This document shows positions 23,966-35,779 of a DNA stretch of 64,000 nucleotides, one piece after another. This DNA is from Sipunculus nudus (Eukaryota; Annelida; Sipuncula; Golfingiida; Sipunculidae). The position numbers and the translations under genes were made by a program. Each line of letters starts with the position of its first letter. Position 1 is the first letter of the stretch. The notes under the pieces were generated by a model. That model had not been told where the DNA came from and did no database searches. It saw nothing but the letters and a program-made list of their open reading frames with translations. The stretch lies in contig CM049309.1 of the NCBI GenBank assembly GCA_026874595.1, forward strand, positions 7,152,576-7,216,575, in the 5' to 3' direction.

Positions 23966-26900
23966 GTACGTGACAACTCTCATCCCAAATAGTACCCCTT
24001 TCACACACAAAACTGTTTCAAAATGGTTTAGGCACAATGAGGATCAATGTAATTGGTTTTAGTGTGTATTGTGTGTTCACTATAGGGCATGAGGCAAATG
24101 CAAATTTTGGGATTTTTATATATTGATAGGCTTTTGTCTGGAAGTAAATACTGACAAATAAATGTGCAATGACCCTATAGCAGGTTATGTTATAAATAGG
24201 TCCACACCATTATGGATGGTTCACATGGACCACACAGTTTGATTTGCATGCCAAAAATTTCAAAATCACCTCCTTGTTTGGATTTAAAATGTTTACGCTA
24301 AACATAATTAAAACCTTTTGGAAAACTCAACTTGCATTCAAAATGTTTTGAAACCCTTTTGCATTTGCTGTGTAAAATAGATATTATTCTTATGAACATT
24401 TTGTATTGTGGAAATTTAGACCCATTTCATTCTTGTCATACAGATTTTGTTCACTTATCAGCTTATTGTTTCACCAGCTACCAAGAATATATTTTACACA
24501 AAAAGTTTGTTTTCTTTTATTTTATCAAGATAAAGTTCATGGAATACTAAGGAAATATTGTTGTTTATGGGTTTCAAAAATGCATGAAGAACAGTAAAGA
24601 AAATAATTATCTTAATGAACAAGCAGTATGAATATTATAGCAGGTCCAGTTCTGGATGTAACTATACACATATGCTCCTCTGCTTCTCTTCATGAGGTGG
24701 TAATATCATGATCCGTGTCATATCACACCTTTGCGCTAAGTCCTGAAGATTGATTGTGGAAAACATATTGCCAGATTAAATGCTGTGATCATGATTGTTT
24801 TACATGTCTGGGATGTATTGAATACTAGCAGATTAAAGACCGGGCATTTTTTCACATTAATAGAATAGGAATGATATCATAGACTATGTTTTAACAAGTA
24901 TTTGTGAAGAAAAGGCAAGGTATTGACTTTGGCTGGCCCCATGAAATTGGTAAAATTAATGTAACTCGAGTCACTCTATCTGTATACATCCACGTGAGCT
25001 TTGTGTATGTTATGGAAGCTAACCTCAGGCAAGAGGTCACCTACTGCTCTGGCATTGAAATTAAATGCCAAGATGAACTGCATGGCAGGAGCAGGTTGGG
25101 CATATGTGAGCAATCACCTCTGTAGAAAAGACTCTGGTTTGTGTTATACACCTATAAAACTAATGCTCGAGAAGGCCGTGACAAATGACTGAGTGGGGTC
25201 ATATCTGAACAGCATTGACTTGAGGTATTATGAGTCGTTGAGATCCATAACAGCTGCTGGTGGTCAGGCACTGTACAACGCTGCTCCAGGTCTAGTCTAA
25301 GCACAGTCGGTCTGGTCTGAGTTTACAGGCTAGAGGTAGGCCATGAAATCCTTTGCTGGAGTTGGTTCCAATTTGGTTCTACACAATCCCTAGTCATGAA
25401 GAGGAGAGCCGTATTAGCTTCGCATGTGTTTACATTGGCGAGCTTTTTGCTGGCCGCAGCCTGTAATCCCTGTAACCCCTGACTTCCGAAGCTGGGGGAA
25501 AATAGCACCTTCAGATTGTCTGCTTAAGTCCTTGGACACATTGAAACAGAAAGGGGTGCACAGGAAGTTGGAGGGGCTGCTGGCATCGGTGATGATGTCA
25601 GACAGCTGGGGGTAATTACCCTACACCCCCATTGTGTCAAGTTTCACTAAAGCGGGGTATCAGCTCTTGATACTGGGGAGATATGTCTTCGGCAATGGAC
25701 ATGGTTTCTCTTCGGGACACATGGATGTACTGGGCTCAGGTAAGGCAGCACGGGCACCCAGGTAACCTGTCATAAAACTGCTACAGTTGCTTTACAGTAA
25801 GCTCTGGGGCATGCCCTTAGTTAGACCTGGATTTGCCTGTGTCATAGTGCTAATTGCGTCTACCTCAGAGGTCTCGCTGTGGTTCTGTAGACGCTCAGCG
25901 AGTCTGTTTCTTCTGCAAGCATTTCTGTCAGAGTTGCCGTGCTTGCCGCTCAGATCAGAAGTACCCAGTTTCTGTAGATAACGCTGTTTGTTATGACCTC
26001 ATATGATCTGAAGGCTGGATGAAAAAGTTAATGGGGTCTCCCTTGTCTCTGTGTAAAATTAACAATATTTTCAGATAAACCAACCTGAAGTAATGGTCTT
26101 TTGGGATTACATATGTGTCGATATAATCTTACCAGCAGGTAATATTATTGATTTATATAATAACACAATAGCAGGGCTGATATCAGATCAGAGTTCCAGG
26201 GCTTACTTAATTATTGACGAGCATTTTGATGAATGCTGCAGCTGGTTGGCAGTATTATTTGGATGCAGTGAGTGACACATACGTGGGAGAAAGATGCTGT
26301 AATAAAGATGTTTTATAGTTGATAACACACAGGGCTGTGTGAATTTGGGACTTCCAATGATGTGCATGTGTATAATAGCAAGCCCTCCGAGGGGCTAGGG
26401 GGTTGGTGCTGAAGTCTGATGAATGACCGACAGACCAGCAGGCCTCCATGTTTACTGGTCCAGCCCCAAACATTAGTCTTCCAGCCAGCTCAGCTCCCCT
26501 ACTGTAGCCAGTCACTGACCAGACACTCATTAGGGTGCTGTCAACAAACTTGTCCTGCTCAATACCTGCAGGCTAGGAAGCCTCTTAACCTTTACTATGT
26601 ACACGTGTGTGAAAAAGGACAAAAAAGACTACCTTCTTCAGTGAGGAGACCGCACAAACACTTGATATTTTTTACTGGCTGTAAAACTTACCAACCCTAG
26701 TTTTATTGTAAATTTTTAAGTTTACTATCAAAGTATCGAGTCCAAGGATATCCAGTTCCCTGTAGTTCCTAGCCTTATACATATATAACCTGGAATCCTG
26801 AAAGCCTGATCATTACATTCCTGTCATATGGTTCACTTAATCCTCATTCAGCAGACAGCGCCACATACATTTAGTGTGCCTACTGTAAAAAAAGTTTTTT

Positions 26901-27044
26901 ATCACATTAAATAAAACAAATAGAAAATCTTGACTGAAGATAGTATAAAGAAAGCTTGTGTGTGTTTAGCTGTATGTAGTGTACATGCATACCTCGTTAA
27001 GTTTTGGGGTGTCATCCATGTTATTTTTTCACATTTTTTTACAG
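23966..27044 (+). other. Intron (3.1 kb)
   Basis: AT-rich at the start. It is GC-richer at about 25230-25980 and 26390-26580, where scattered CAGCTG sites occur but no coding frame resembles a known protein. No transposon boundaries identified. Confidence 0.7.
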
Positions 27045-27126
27045 ATATATTCAGAAACTGGGAGTGGCACCAACAACTATGGCTCAAGCCCCTCAACCCC
27101 TGTCTCATCACCCCCTCCCATGTCAG
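27045..27126 (+). CDS. TCF12: E-protein exon: IYSETGSG / STPVSSPPP (start of AD2)
   Basis: Acceptor TTTTTTTACAG, donor TCAG|GTAAGG; 82 nt, phase 0 to 1. It encodes IYSETGSGTNNYGSSPSTPVSSPPPMS. Vertebrate proteins have [23 protein letters not shown] here, so the alignment is continuous with the preceding exon (GKALTA then IYS). This is the N-terminal, Ser/Pro-rich part of the AD2 loop-helix activation domain. Confidence 0.92.
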
Positions 27127-27918
27127 GTAAGGCTCCCACCTTATTTGCATATATCTGCATATTTTCACTGACATCCCTTGTGAATAGAACTATATTACAT
27201 GAATTTTAGTTTGTCATACACAAATAATTCATTTTAAATGTGATTATACTTAGTTTGTAGAGATTTCTTTTTTCAAATGATAGTCATGTAGATTTCATTG
27301 TGTTATTATCATTTTGATTATTTATTACTTGTTTGAATACTTACAACAAACCAAGCATTTTCATATTACCAATATTAGCTGTTTTATTAACTCAGTTTCA
27401 AAATCAGGTTGTGAAAAAATTAGTTCCGTTGAATGAATCATGCATTGTTTTGTATATTGATTCCCTTTTTCTAAAATTATTTTAAAACTATATTGTGAAT
27501 GTTTAGATAATTACATTATGTAACATTTCATCCTTAGTAATAAATATTTCCAGGTCAACAGTAACAGTATGACTAAGAGTAGATTGTTCTGAGCAATATT
27601 ATAATAAATGCACTGAGCATTCAGAAGTATTGTACTATAATTTGAGGATTCGGGTATGATCCAAAAACATGCTATTCTGCTTTTAACTTTGCCAGGACAA
27701 GTCCCTTGCCACCCAACTTTCTCCTCACCTGGCCACAATCCTGTCTTTCCAGCTCTTTCATGCCACATCAGTGCAATCTTATAGCACCCTGAGAGTTTTA
27801 CTTCTCCCAGTTTCTCAAAACCACTCATGAGGGCTGCCATTTTTAGTACACACTAACGCCCAGAAAATATGGGTATACCACTGGTCTTATGGATGAGATT
27901 TTTTTTCTTTTCTTACAG
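27127..27918 (+). other. Intron (792 bp)
   Basis: AT-rich with a GC-richer patch at 27690-27840. An open frame on the minus strand there has no recognisable similarity. The intron ends in a strong pyrimidine tract. Confidence 0.75.
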
Positions 27919-27998
27919 CAGGCCCCTCTAGTCAGTGGCCACGACCGGCAACAACTAGCACTACCTCGCCACACTTTGAGAGTCATCTCCATTCTCTG
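27919..27998 (+). CDS. TCF12: E-protein exon: SQWPRP / LHSL block, NAGNAG acceptor
   Basis: The acceptor is TCTTACAGCAG, a NAGNAG site: exon start is 27919, or 27922 using the second AG. Both keep frame, giving either A-G or G after the Ser that ends the previous exon. The donor is CTCTG|GTAAGT. The exon encodes (A)GPSSQWPRPATTSTTSP then HFESHLHSL. Vertebrate TCF12 has [25 protein letters not shown] at this place. Phase 1 to 0. Confidence 0.92.
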
Positions 27999-28782
27999 GT
28001 AAGTGTCATCTTATAATCGTTACTGCCGACTTTACTCAAACGGATAGCTGGTTTTCCAGGAGTGCATACTGTATATGCGTAGTTTTTATGAGAACTGTTT
28101 CCTCGCAGTCTGTATGCAATCATTCCATTTCCATTATCCTTCCCCCTTTGTAGATTTAGTTTGTAATCTTCAGATATTTTATTCATTGCTATATACTTCC
28201 AGCACTGTTGGTAAACAGACTGTTTTTGCTGCTATATATACACATTACTCATACAAACAACACATACACAGTTTGCATCTGTGGAAAACTAATTTAACAT
28301 ATATAACAATGTGTACAGTCATTGGTGTGATGGATTCTGCTGGGTTGTACATTTACCGGGGCACTGTACTATAATGGTTTACAAGTTTTGAAGCACATTA
28401 GCAGTATTAACTATTATATTAATATAGTAAAACAATGTTTTAATGGTAGCTGTTTGGTGGCATCAGTGATCAGGATGTTAATATACATGATGGCCACTTG
28501 GTGACTCTAGTTACGACATAGATATATTTAAGTGCCATAAGGTGGCCCTTTTTTCCATCAAATTACTTATACTTTATAGCACACTTAAAGGTGCAAGTGT
28601 GAGAACACCATAATAACATAGATGTGTGTACATAAATATATACATGTTTGTGTGGTATTTCTCAGTACATTATTTTATATCTTACAACGGCACACTCTTA
28701 ACGTGATAAGCAGGGGTCAGAGAATTCTGGGAAGGTGATAAAATTGTAACTTACTGACACCTGCTGTTTAATTCGTGTACAG
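27999..28782 (+). other. Intron (784 bp)
   Basis: AT-rich. Nothing recognised apart from ordinary splice signals. It precedes the first of two AD2-helix exons. Confidence 0.75.
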
Positions 28783-28842
28783 CAGAGCCCTATTGAGACA
28801 AGGCTGGATGATGCCATAGAAATACTAAGGGATGAGGTCAAG
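28783..28842 (+). CDS. TCF12: E-protein cassette exon: first AD2-type helix (LDDAIEILRDEVK)
   Basis: The acceptor GTGTACAGCAG is again a NAGNAG; start is 28783, or 28786 with one Gln fewer. The donor is CAAG|GTAACA. It is 60 nt, phase 0 to 0, encoding QSPIETRLDDAIEILRDEVK. It resembles the next exon's [19 protein letters not shown] and the vertebrate AD2 helix. Vertebrate TCF12, as I recall it, has an optional 24-residue exon ending ...LQDAMSFLKDVCEQ at exactly this position, and the L-x-DA-(I/M)-x-x-L-(R/K)-D pattern matches it. It is therefore probably an alternatively spliced helix exon. Symmetric phase allows inclusion or skipping, alone or with the next exon. Confidence 0.8.
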
Positions 28843-31563
28843 GTAACAGGATGTTTATTCTGTGACGGTAGTGACACCTGGTGGCAGTGTAAGACATTTT
28901 GTAAATCACTGGAAGGTTGAATTGCAGACTCGATTAATGCTATTACTTAAATGATCAACTGATTATTTATAGTTCTTTTTCATTTTGTATTCTTGTGAAA
29001 TATTAAAATTTGTAAATATATAACATAGAGTTGGCGGAAAGACATTTCCTGTAAGGGTTATAAATGCGTTTTTTGTGCAAAAACACCTTTATAACATAGA
29101 AAGTAAACTCCATTAGTTACAGATGACTGCTCGGGTGACATTTAATGCCAATAAAGTGAGCACTTGCCTTCCAATGGTTTACTTACATGTTTGCTAATAG
29201 AAGGGAAAACAGGTGGTTTTGGACTACTTAGGTGGCTTTTAAAATCCTCTCTATTTGTTATAATCATCACCAGCCAGGCTAGGTTTTTCCCATGTAGTTA
29301 CAGGGGGGTTATGGTTATATTTCCAAAATACTGACGACTCCATGAGATTCTCTGAGCTTCGTAGATCAGGTTGGTTGTAGTGTAGGAGGGTAGAAGTTCG
29401 CGTGCTTCTGACTTGTGCTGTAACAGTGGTGGTGGACAGCGTCTGCTTACTGCTTGCTGCTTACATCACTGGCTGTTAAAGTCAGTTCTACCAGTCAAAC
29501 CTTCCTGCCTTAAGGTGTCATCATGATGGTATTCTCAATTTCGGGAGCTTTCTGTTTGAATAATGATTGTTCCTGAAACTATTTTCCCAATGAAATCATT
29601 GCCAGTGATTTTCTGTGAGATGTTCAAATAAGATCGTTTTGAGGAGATAAATTTGTTATCCTTATGAAATAAAAATTTATGTATTTTTTCATGTAGGAAT
29701 TAAACCATTAATTTACTTAAATTGAGGAAAAATTACCTTTGATGACAAAATAAAAAAGATCAAACAAGCAAGGAAGAATTAATATAATTCTGCTAGTAAT
29801 ATATAAATTAATTAGAAGATATCTGAAAGAAATTTTTTTAAAAATTTGCATTCACTGCTGAAGAGGAAACTTGAAAAAAAACAAACTAATTTCTCTTAAA
29901 TTTTATTTGTTGATATATTGAAGCATATGTAGAATAATAAAGGTATTAAATAATGTTTACCCTCTGGATGAAAAATTCTTTCCTTAACAAAGCAGTTAAT
30001 TGCTGTTTTTAATACGTATTTTATAAACAGTCTTATCAGAAAAATACTGATGTTATCTTGTGTATAGACGTTCTGGCAATGTTTTTACTGGTCCTCTGTT
30101 GCGCTACCAGTATGCAAGATACAGTTAGGTTTGAGAGGACGTAAAGTCTCTCTGATCTCAGCTTGACTTTCACAGATACCTCCTGGTTTGACCTTTGTAT
30201 GTTTGATATTTTGTCGGTGATTGGAAGCAGATGTCAAAGGTCAATTTGTGCTGTAGCTTGTTTTTTTCTGCTGCGTCAAGCACTCAGTAAATACAAGCAG
30301 GCTGGAGTGAGAAGTCAGGAAATATTTTATTTCCATGGGGGAGTCAATCAAGAATTTGACATATCTTTGCCAGCCTTTGTTACCTGAAGATTTTAGCTTT
30401 GATAGATCTAGACTTTGACTCAGTATCCCCAAATAACATTAAAATCCTTTACAGAGTATTAAGGGTTTTATAAAGTTTTTAAAAAGTATAGTTTAACTTT
30501 TGGATCTTTGATTATTTCTGTATTTTCACTGCAGAAGGTCATGAAGATCTGAAGAATCAGATCGAAGCATTATTTGTTATTGTCCTCTGATGTGACCCCG
30601 TAGCAGGAAATGGAGACCAAGATATGGTGTTTTGATTTTGGTTTGTTCTTCCTGTCAACATGGACTTGAATTTTATGGTCAGGCTCACCTGATCTGGGCC
30701 GCATTTCAATATTTTGCAGGATGTATTGAAAGAGAATACATGCAGGGTTCTTTCTAGCAAGATCAAGCCTCCTCCCAACAGTGAAACGCTTGCTGCATGT
30801 TTTATGTTTACACAGCTTGCTGAGTTTGGAAACAGCACTGGCAGCCTCGCACTCTAATTACCAAGCCAGTCCAATTGCTGAGGTTGCCAGCAGCCAACTT
30901 GGGTTGGAAGCAGTGTACAGAGCCTTTTTACATCAAGGAACCCCGAATCACTTGTCTCCTTTCATTACAAGAAATTATTTGACAGGCTGGGGCTTGGGAA
31001 ATGTGAGATCTTGTTTTGGGAAATGAGACCTGTGTTTAGGTTCTGGGGTTTGGCCAGACAAAGGTTTGTTTGGATCTAACCTAGGTTAAACCAGATTAGT
31101 GTGATTCCAGCTCATTAAAGGTGTGTCTTTATGGAGAAAGCACCGAGGCTAATGCAGTTCACAGTGCTATCATATTGCAGCCATGTCTTTTAATCATTCG
31201 GCTCTTGTCTTCTCTTTGTATCCCCGATTCCTCCTACAAGTCCACACCCTGCCATAATCACTACTTCCCCAGATACTGTAACAGACTTGTACTAAGGGAT
31301 ATGTTAATAAAGTGGCTCCCAAGACTAGTCTTGTATGTGTACGTATAAGCCGCAGTTGCAAATCATCTTCAGGTGCTACTAGTAGGTATAGATATTAGTC
31401 TTATATTTCAGGGGCCAATTCGTTAAGGGTAGCTAGGATTTGGATATGTTTTTTTTTAATTTAAAGTTTTTGAGCAAATATTTGATTAGACTGAACATGC
31501 TGTTTTGTTTCATATTAATGTTTCAACGAATAAGATATTGTATCGTGCAATTTTCCTTTGCAG
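28843..31563 (+). other. Intron (2.7 kb)
   Basis: AT-rich, with GC-richer sequence at 29270-29530 and 30560-31060. The latter contains opposing short open frames with no family resemblance. No repeat boundaries recognised. Confidence 0.7.
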
Positions 31564-31770
31564 CAGAATCGAATGGAAGAACGGCTAGATGATGCAATTC
31601 ACGTATTGCGAAGCCATGCAGGAGAAGGTCAAGGTATTCCCGGGCATCAAATGGCCATGGGAGGCATGCTGCATCCTTCACATTCCAACGGTGTTATGCC
31701 ACCGGGCCTGGCAGGTCCGCCGTACCCTGGCATGCCCATGATACCGACTCATCCAGCAGACTCTCATATT
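31564..31770 (+). CDS. TCF12: E-protein exon: AD2 loop-helix ([15 protein letters not shown])
   Basis: The acceptor TTTCCTTTGCAGCAG is the third NAGNAG in a row; start is 31564, or 31567 without the first Gln. The donor is CATATT|GTGAGT. It is 207 nt, phase 0 to 0. It encodes [20 protein letters not shown], the conserved helix of AD2 that in E-proteins contacts co-activators, followed by a Met/Gly/Pro/His-rich stretch (GHQMAMGGMLHPSHSNG, GPPYPGMPMIPTHPADSHI). Vertebrate TCF12 has [23 protein letters not shown]. The Pro/Met-rich tail corresponds to the vertebrate GHGDMH / GPSHNG region. Confidence 0.93.
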
Positions 31771-32921
31771 GTGAGTTTTCATTTTACAGCGTTGTGCAAG
31801 TTCAGATTTGTTCAGTTATCTGGCACAACACCAATTTAAAGTGCTACATATTGCTTATTTTTTCTGCCTTTTCCTGCTGTCACATGTTGCAAATATTACA
31901 GCTCAGATATATCACTAGTTAAACGTGGAATACACAACACATTTAACTTGAAAGATTAACTGGAACATTTTAAAACTAGTGTTTTAAATCCTGATTCTTC
32001 AATTCACTTTCAAATTCATTTAGAAAATTAATACTAATTCTGATGTGCAAAGGCAGATTTAATAATTGCTTCAAAAGTAGTTCAGAACTACCATTGCTCA
32101 TTGGTGGATTTTTGGTGAAAATGAAAGGATCCAAGGATACATTGTAAGGTCAGTCTTAGTGTTTGGAAAAACTTGGTTCTGCCAAGACCTTGACCTGTTA
32201 CCCCTGACCTTGACCTCAGGTGACCTTTTAAGCCAAAAAGGTCACAGGTGCTCCTTCCAATAAAACCTCTGCTAGTGTGACACTAGTGAAAGCATGGATA
32301 CAGTTAGATAACATGTAAAAAAGAAAAAGAAATGCTGCTGGATGGAAGTGCTGTGTTGAAAGCTTCAAATACTTTTCAAACCAATCTTCATGTTTTTCAG
32401 TGCTATGCTACTACATTCTTTTTGCTGTTAGCTCGGTTTCAGCTGGATTTGTTTCTGTTGTCTAAAAAAGATACCCACAGGCAGAGATTTGTTGTGTTAA
32501 TAAACAGAACCAGCAATGGGGCTTGATAAGAATCACAAATAAAATGGTTATCAGATTCACAGGTAGCTGCTCTGTAGAAAGTTAATACAGTCAAGTGTGC
32601 CATGCTAAACACAGGCTTTTTCTTAAGTGATTTGGAAATTGTCTTGCATGCCAGCTACCTGCAGGTGGTGACACATTTTTGTTAGTCACATGCTTTGTGT
32701 AAAAATTAGGGTGTAAGATATGGTACTCAACATCAGTAGTCACAAAAAAATGGTAGTGGTATATGATTGTTAAAGGCAATATTCCACAGTTTAACAATGT
32801 ATTTTGATAAAAATTGTCACCAGTCGCATGTGTCATGTGGTTTTATCATATTTTGGTAACGTTTTTGTGTTCATATGAACCATAGTGACCTCATTTTAAT
32901 TCCACACTTTTACCATTACAG
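31771..32921 (+). other. Intron (1.15 kb) with nuclear-receptor-like sites
   Basis: AT-rich intron. Its notable content is the compact group of TGACCT half-sites and E-boxes at 32191-32250. No open frame of interest. Confidence 0.75.
32191..32250. promoter_or_regulatory. Clustered nuclear-receptor half-sites with E-boxes
   Basis: TGACCT occurs at 32191, 32205, 32211 and 32221, and AGGTCA (the opposite orientation) at 32239. The pair at 32205-32216 contains TGACCTTGA, the extended monomer site of ERR/NR5A-type receptors. CAGGTG E-boxes lie at 32217 and 32245. That is five half-sites and two E-boxes in 60 bp. Binding is inferred from motif alone. Confidence 0.45.
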
Positions 32922-33009
32922 GGGAGTAGTCAAACGTCGGCACCTGAGGAGCGTGCCAGGAGCAGCCTTAGTAGTTCCTCAACTCAGGAGACGCCTGAGG
33001 CATTCAGCA
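32922..33009 (+). CDS. TCF12: E-protein exon: Ser-rich linker
   Basis: Acceptor TTTTACCATTACAG, donor CAGCA|GTAAGT; 88 nt, phase 0 to 1. It encodes GSSQTSAPEERARSSLSSSS then TQETPEAFS. This is poorly conserved, Ser-rich linker between AD2 and the acidic region. The assignment rests on splice signals, phase continuity and position. Confidence 0.8.
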
Positions 33010-33327
33010 GTAAGTACAGCACATTCTGTAAACCATTGTAACTTTTGCAATACATGTCACTTATAGCAAGGCATCATTTGCTGTTGAAATCATCTTTCTT
33101 CACTGTGAAGAGACTTTGCTCTTAAAGGCCAACACACTAGTCATATCCATGAGTTTTGAACAAGGCAATTGAACCATTCAGATTAATAGAATGCGCTCCT
33201 TGTACATTTCCAGCAAAACAAATTATTGCTATAATAAAAATGGCATTTTTCAAACTGTTTATGAATGTTTTAAAAAGCGGCATAATTTACTCTGCACAGT
33301 TGTGATATTATGAATTGTTTTCTGCAG
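33010..33327 (+). other. Intron (318 bp)
   Basis: Short AT-rich intron. Nothing recognised. Confidence 0.8.
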
Positions 33328-33478
33328 AAGTAACAGAACAAGGTGGCGAACAAAATGATCCAAAAATCAAGTTAGAGAAACAAGAAAAAGGAGATGATGG
33401 CCACAGCAGCTCAGATGAAAGCAACGTCACCAAAGACAGCCTGATGACCCCAGGGGCCCCTGCAGCAAAAAGGTCAAG
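33328..33478 (+). CDS. TCF12: E-protein exon: IKLE / SSSDES acidic-basic linker
   Basis: Acceptor GTTTTCTGCAG, donor TCAAG|GTAACA; 151 nt, phase 1 to 2. It encodes KVTEQGGEQNDPKIKLEKQEKGDDGHSSS (split here: KVTEQGGEQ, NDPKIKLEKQEKGDDGH, SSSDESNVTKDS) and ends PGAPAAKRS. This is the counterpart of vertebrate EIKTENKEKDENL...SSDDMKSDDESSQKD. The IKLEK match suggests a possible SUMO-acceptor lysine (psi-K-x-E: IKLE). Confidence 0.88.
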
Positions 33479-34980
33479 GTAACATCAAACCTAAGCCTGA
33501 CCTAGCTAGCTAGACAGGAGTAAAATATCTCAGAGCGCTCGCTGCATCATTGCAGCTATAGTTTTGATGTAAAAGTTTTTGTTTTAACAAATTTGGATAA
33601 ATCAAAGTACAAAGTTTTTATAGCAATTGTACAGGTTTCACACAAATATTATTTTTTAAATTGTCATTACTTTGGAAAATTCCTGCCATTGTGCCTTTGA
33701 GCAGTATTTTTTTCAATTTAGAAATATTTTTTCTCTTTATTCTTTAGAAAAAATTTGTGAATTTATTTTTTATTTTTGAAAACTTATTCATTGTTTTTCT
33801 CTTAATGAAAAAACATTTAGGGATACTTCTATTTATTTTAAAATGTTTTGAAAAAGCTTAAGCTCAAAAACAGCGCACCTAATGAGATGGTTTAATCCTT
33901 GACCCCAGACCTCTGTAGCTAAAACACGAATGTGATGTCAGTAACTGTTCACGCATGATAACACCTGCTTGCTCATGTTGTACATGATATAGTAACTGTG
34001 TCAAGAAACTGTGATTTAGTGAGAGCTTCATAAAACATGTTTAGGAGAACAGAAGTTAAAAAAAAAACCTTCCTGCTGAAATTATGTTAATGATTGCTGA
34101 ATGTAAAAAGGATAATTTCCCACGAAAACTCCACACTGATGAAATGATGGAAATGATAGCTTAAAATAATCCTGAGTGGAGGTCACTGGTGCAGGAAATC
34201 CCGGTTTCTCAGGCTGTGTTTCCTGAATGTTTGATTGCGAAGCAACTTCCTGAAATGGAAACTAAAGGCAGTGATTTCCGACTAAGGAAGTTAGGGGGCA
34301 GGATTGATTGGTTCCTACTCACCTTCACTTTATACCTAAGTGCGTGGGAACCAGTCTACATTTGATGATTCCCAGCAAATTACATATTCCTGAAAAGGGA
34401 AAAACTGCATGTTACTTGAATGCATGAATCTTAATCTCACAGTTTGCATCAGACTTGTCACTGTATTCATACCTGCACTGCCCCTTTCCACAAGCTCAAT
34501 AGGATTGTGTCAGTGTGCATGAAAGTGTCTTCTTATTGTTATGTATGAATGTTAGCATGCCAATATTTACAGTTAAATGGTGTATTGTTCTTTGATCTTA
34601 TCAGGGTGTAAAGTAATTAAAAGTAAGGTGCTCATGAATCTTAGATTTACTGGAAAACTGTAGATTTTATTTCCTGGAATGTCTGGAATCTTCTTTGGAA
34701 TTTTAGGAAATTTCCAGGAAAATTCTTTCTATAAGGGATGATTAAAATACAAGCCAGAACACCAGTTGTAAAACCACCTCTTAAATTCTCACTTGGACCT
34801 TAAAATGCTTTGATCATCTCTAATATGCCACACTGAGAGCCTTCAAGGTGAGATGCAGATATAGTTGTGTCAGGTTGCAGAAATATCCCTTCTAAGTCAA
34901 AGAACAAGTTTTATAATATCTACCATGAACATTGTCATATGGAAACAAATACTGATTTTCATCTTTGTTATTCATTAAAG
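33479..34980 (+). other. Intron (1.5 kb)
   Basis: AT-rich with no open frames or repeats recognised. The acceptor has a modest pyrimidine tract (TTGTTATTCATTAAAG). Confidence 0.75.
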
Positions 34981-35067
34981 AAGTGAGCAAGGCGATGAGG
35001 ATGAGAGTCCTGAAACCAAGGCAGAACGTGAAAGACTTCGGAGACAAGCAAATAACGCACGGGAAAG
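34981..35067 (+). CDS. TCF12: E-protein exon: DEDE acidic patch and bHLH basic region
   Basis: Acceptor TTCATTAAAG, donor GAAAG|GTGTGT; 87 nt, phase 2 to 2. It encodes RSEQGDEDESPETKAERE then RLRRQANNARE. Vertebrates have [27 protein letters not shown]. The NNARER motif is the DNA-contacting basic region: the Glu reads CA of the E-box and the Args contact phosphate and base. The final Arg codon is split by the intron and completed by either alternative bHLH exon, so the DNA-reading residues are common to both isoforms. Confidence 0.96.
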
Positions 35068-35633
35068 GTGTGTACAGATCCTTGATATAAATGTAAATGG
35101 CTGGTCAGTACGATAGTTCTGTCTGTGTGTTATCATAAGGGGATAGTGTTTTTTTATCAGGTGCATGTGATTGGTAAGAGTATTATTATATAACTTAAAC
35201 ATTTGGGTTGGGGTGTAAAAAAATATAATATTATAAAATTAATTAAACCAGCCTTTTTAATGCTGTTTTGATTATATTATAGTTATCACTAAAATTGATT
35301 TTACTTGTATGACAACTTTTGATATTTTCTTATATATATTAATACTGTAAAATGAGTGTAATATTGAGTATGTTATATCTTGGTCTGTATAGTTTCGAGG
35401 CTATAATTAGTTGTATTTAAAGCTGTTGACAACTATTGTTTGCCTGTGTGTATTGCTACTTACAGGAATACCAGCCATTTTGATAATAACTGTTCCTTAT
35501 GTCGCCATCTTTGTTCTTTTCCTCTTTGTCTTGTGAACTTATTTGGTGCCAGTGGAAACTACTGTCTGTCTCCACATTCTTTGTATCTTCAAAGTATCAG
35601 TGGGAGATGATTTTGTGGCGTTGTGCTCTGTAG
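35068..35633 (+). other. Intron (566 bp)
   Basis: AT-rich intron before the first of the alternative bHLH exons. Just before the acceptor it carries GTTGTGCTCTG (35620-35630), also seen in part upstream of the second bHLH exon and complementary to the downstream constitutive acceptor. Confidence 0.75.
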
Positions 35634-35779
35634 ATTACGAGTACGGGATATAAACGAGGCCTTCAAAGAACTGGGTCACATGGTCACTATACACCTGGGT
35701 AGTGCCCAGCCCATGACCAAGTTGATGGTATTGCAGCAAGCGGTTAATGTCATATCATCGCTCGAGCAGCAAGTGCGAG
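35634..35779 (+). CDS. TCF12: E-protein alternative bHLH exon 1 (divergent HLH)
   Basis: Acceptor GTGCTCTGTAG, donor GCGAG|GTAAAT; 146 nt, phase 2 to 1. Joined to the basic-region exon it encodes [35 protein letters not shown] and [14 protein letters not shown], the whole HLH. Residues unlike most E-proteins are GHMV for GRMC, a loop with GSAQPM, and M for the usual Q before TKL. It has the same length and phases as the exon at 37257, and 146 is not a multiple of 3, so including both would shift the frame. The two must be used alternatively, like vertebrate E12 and E47. The donor GTAAAT is a little weaker than that of the second exon. Confidence 0.95.
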
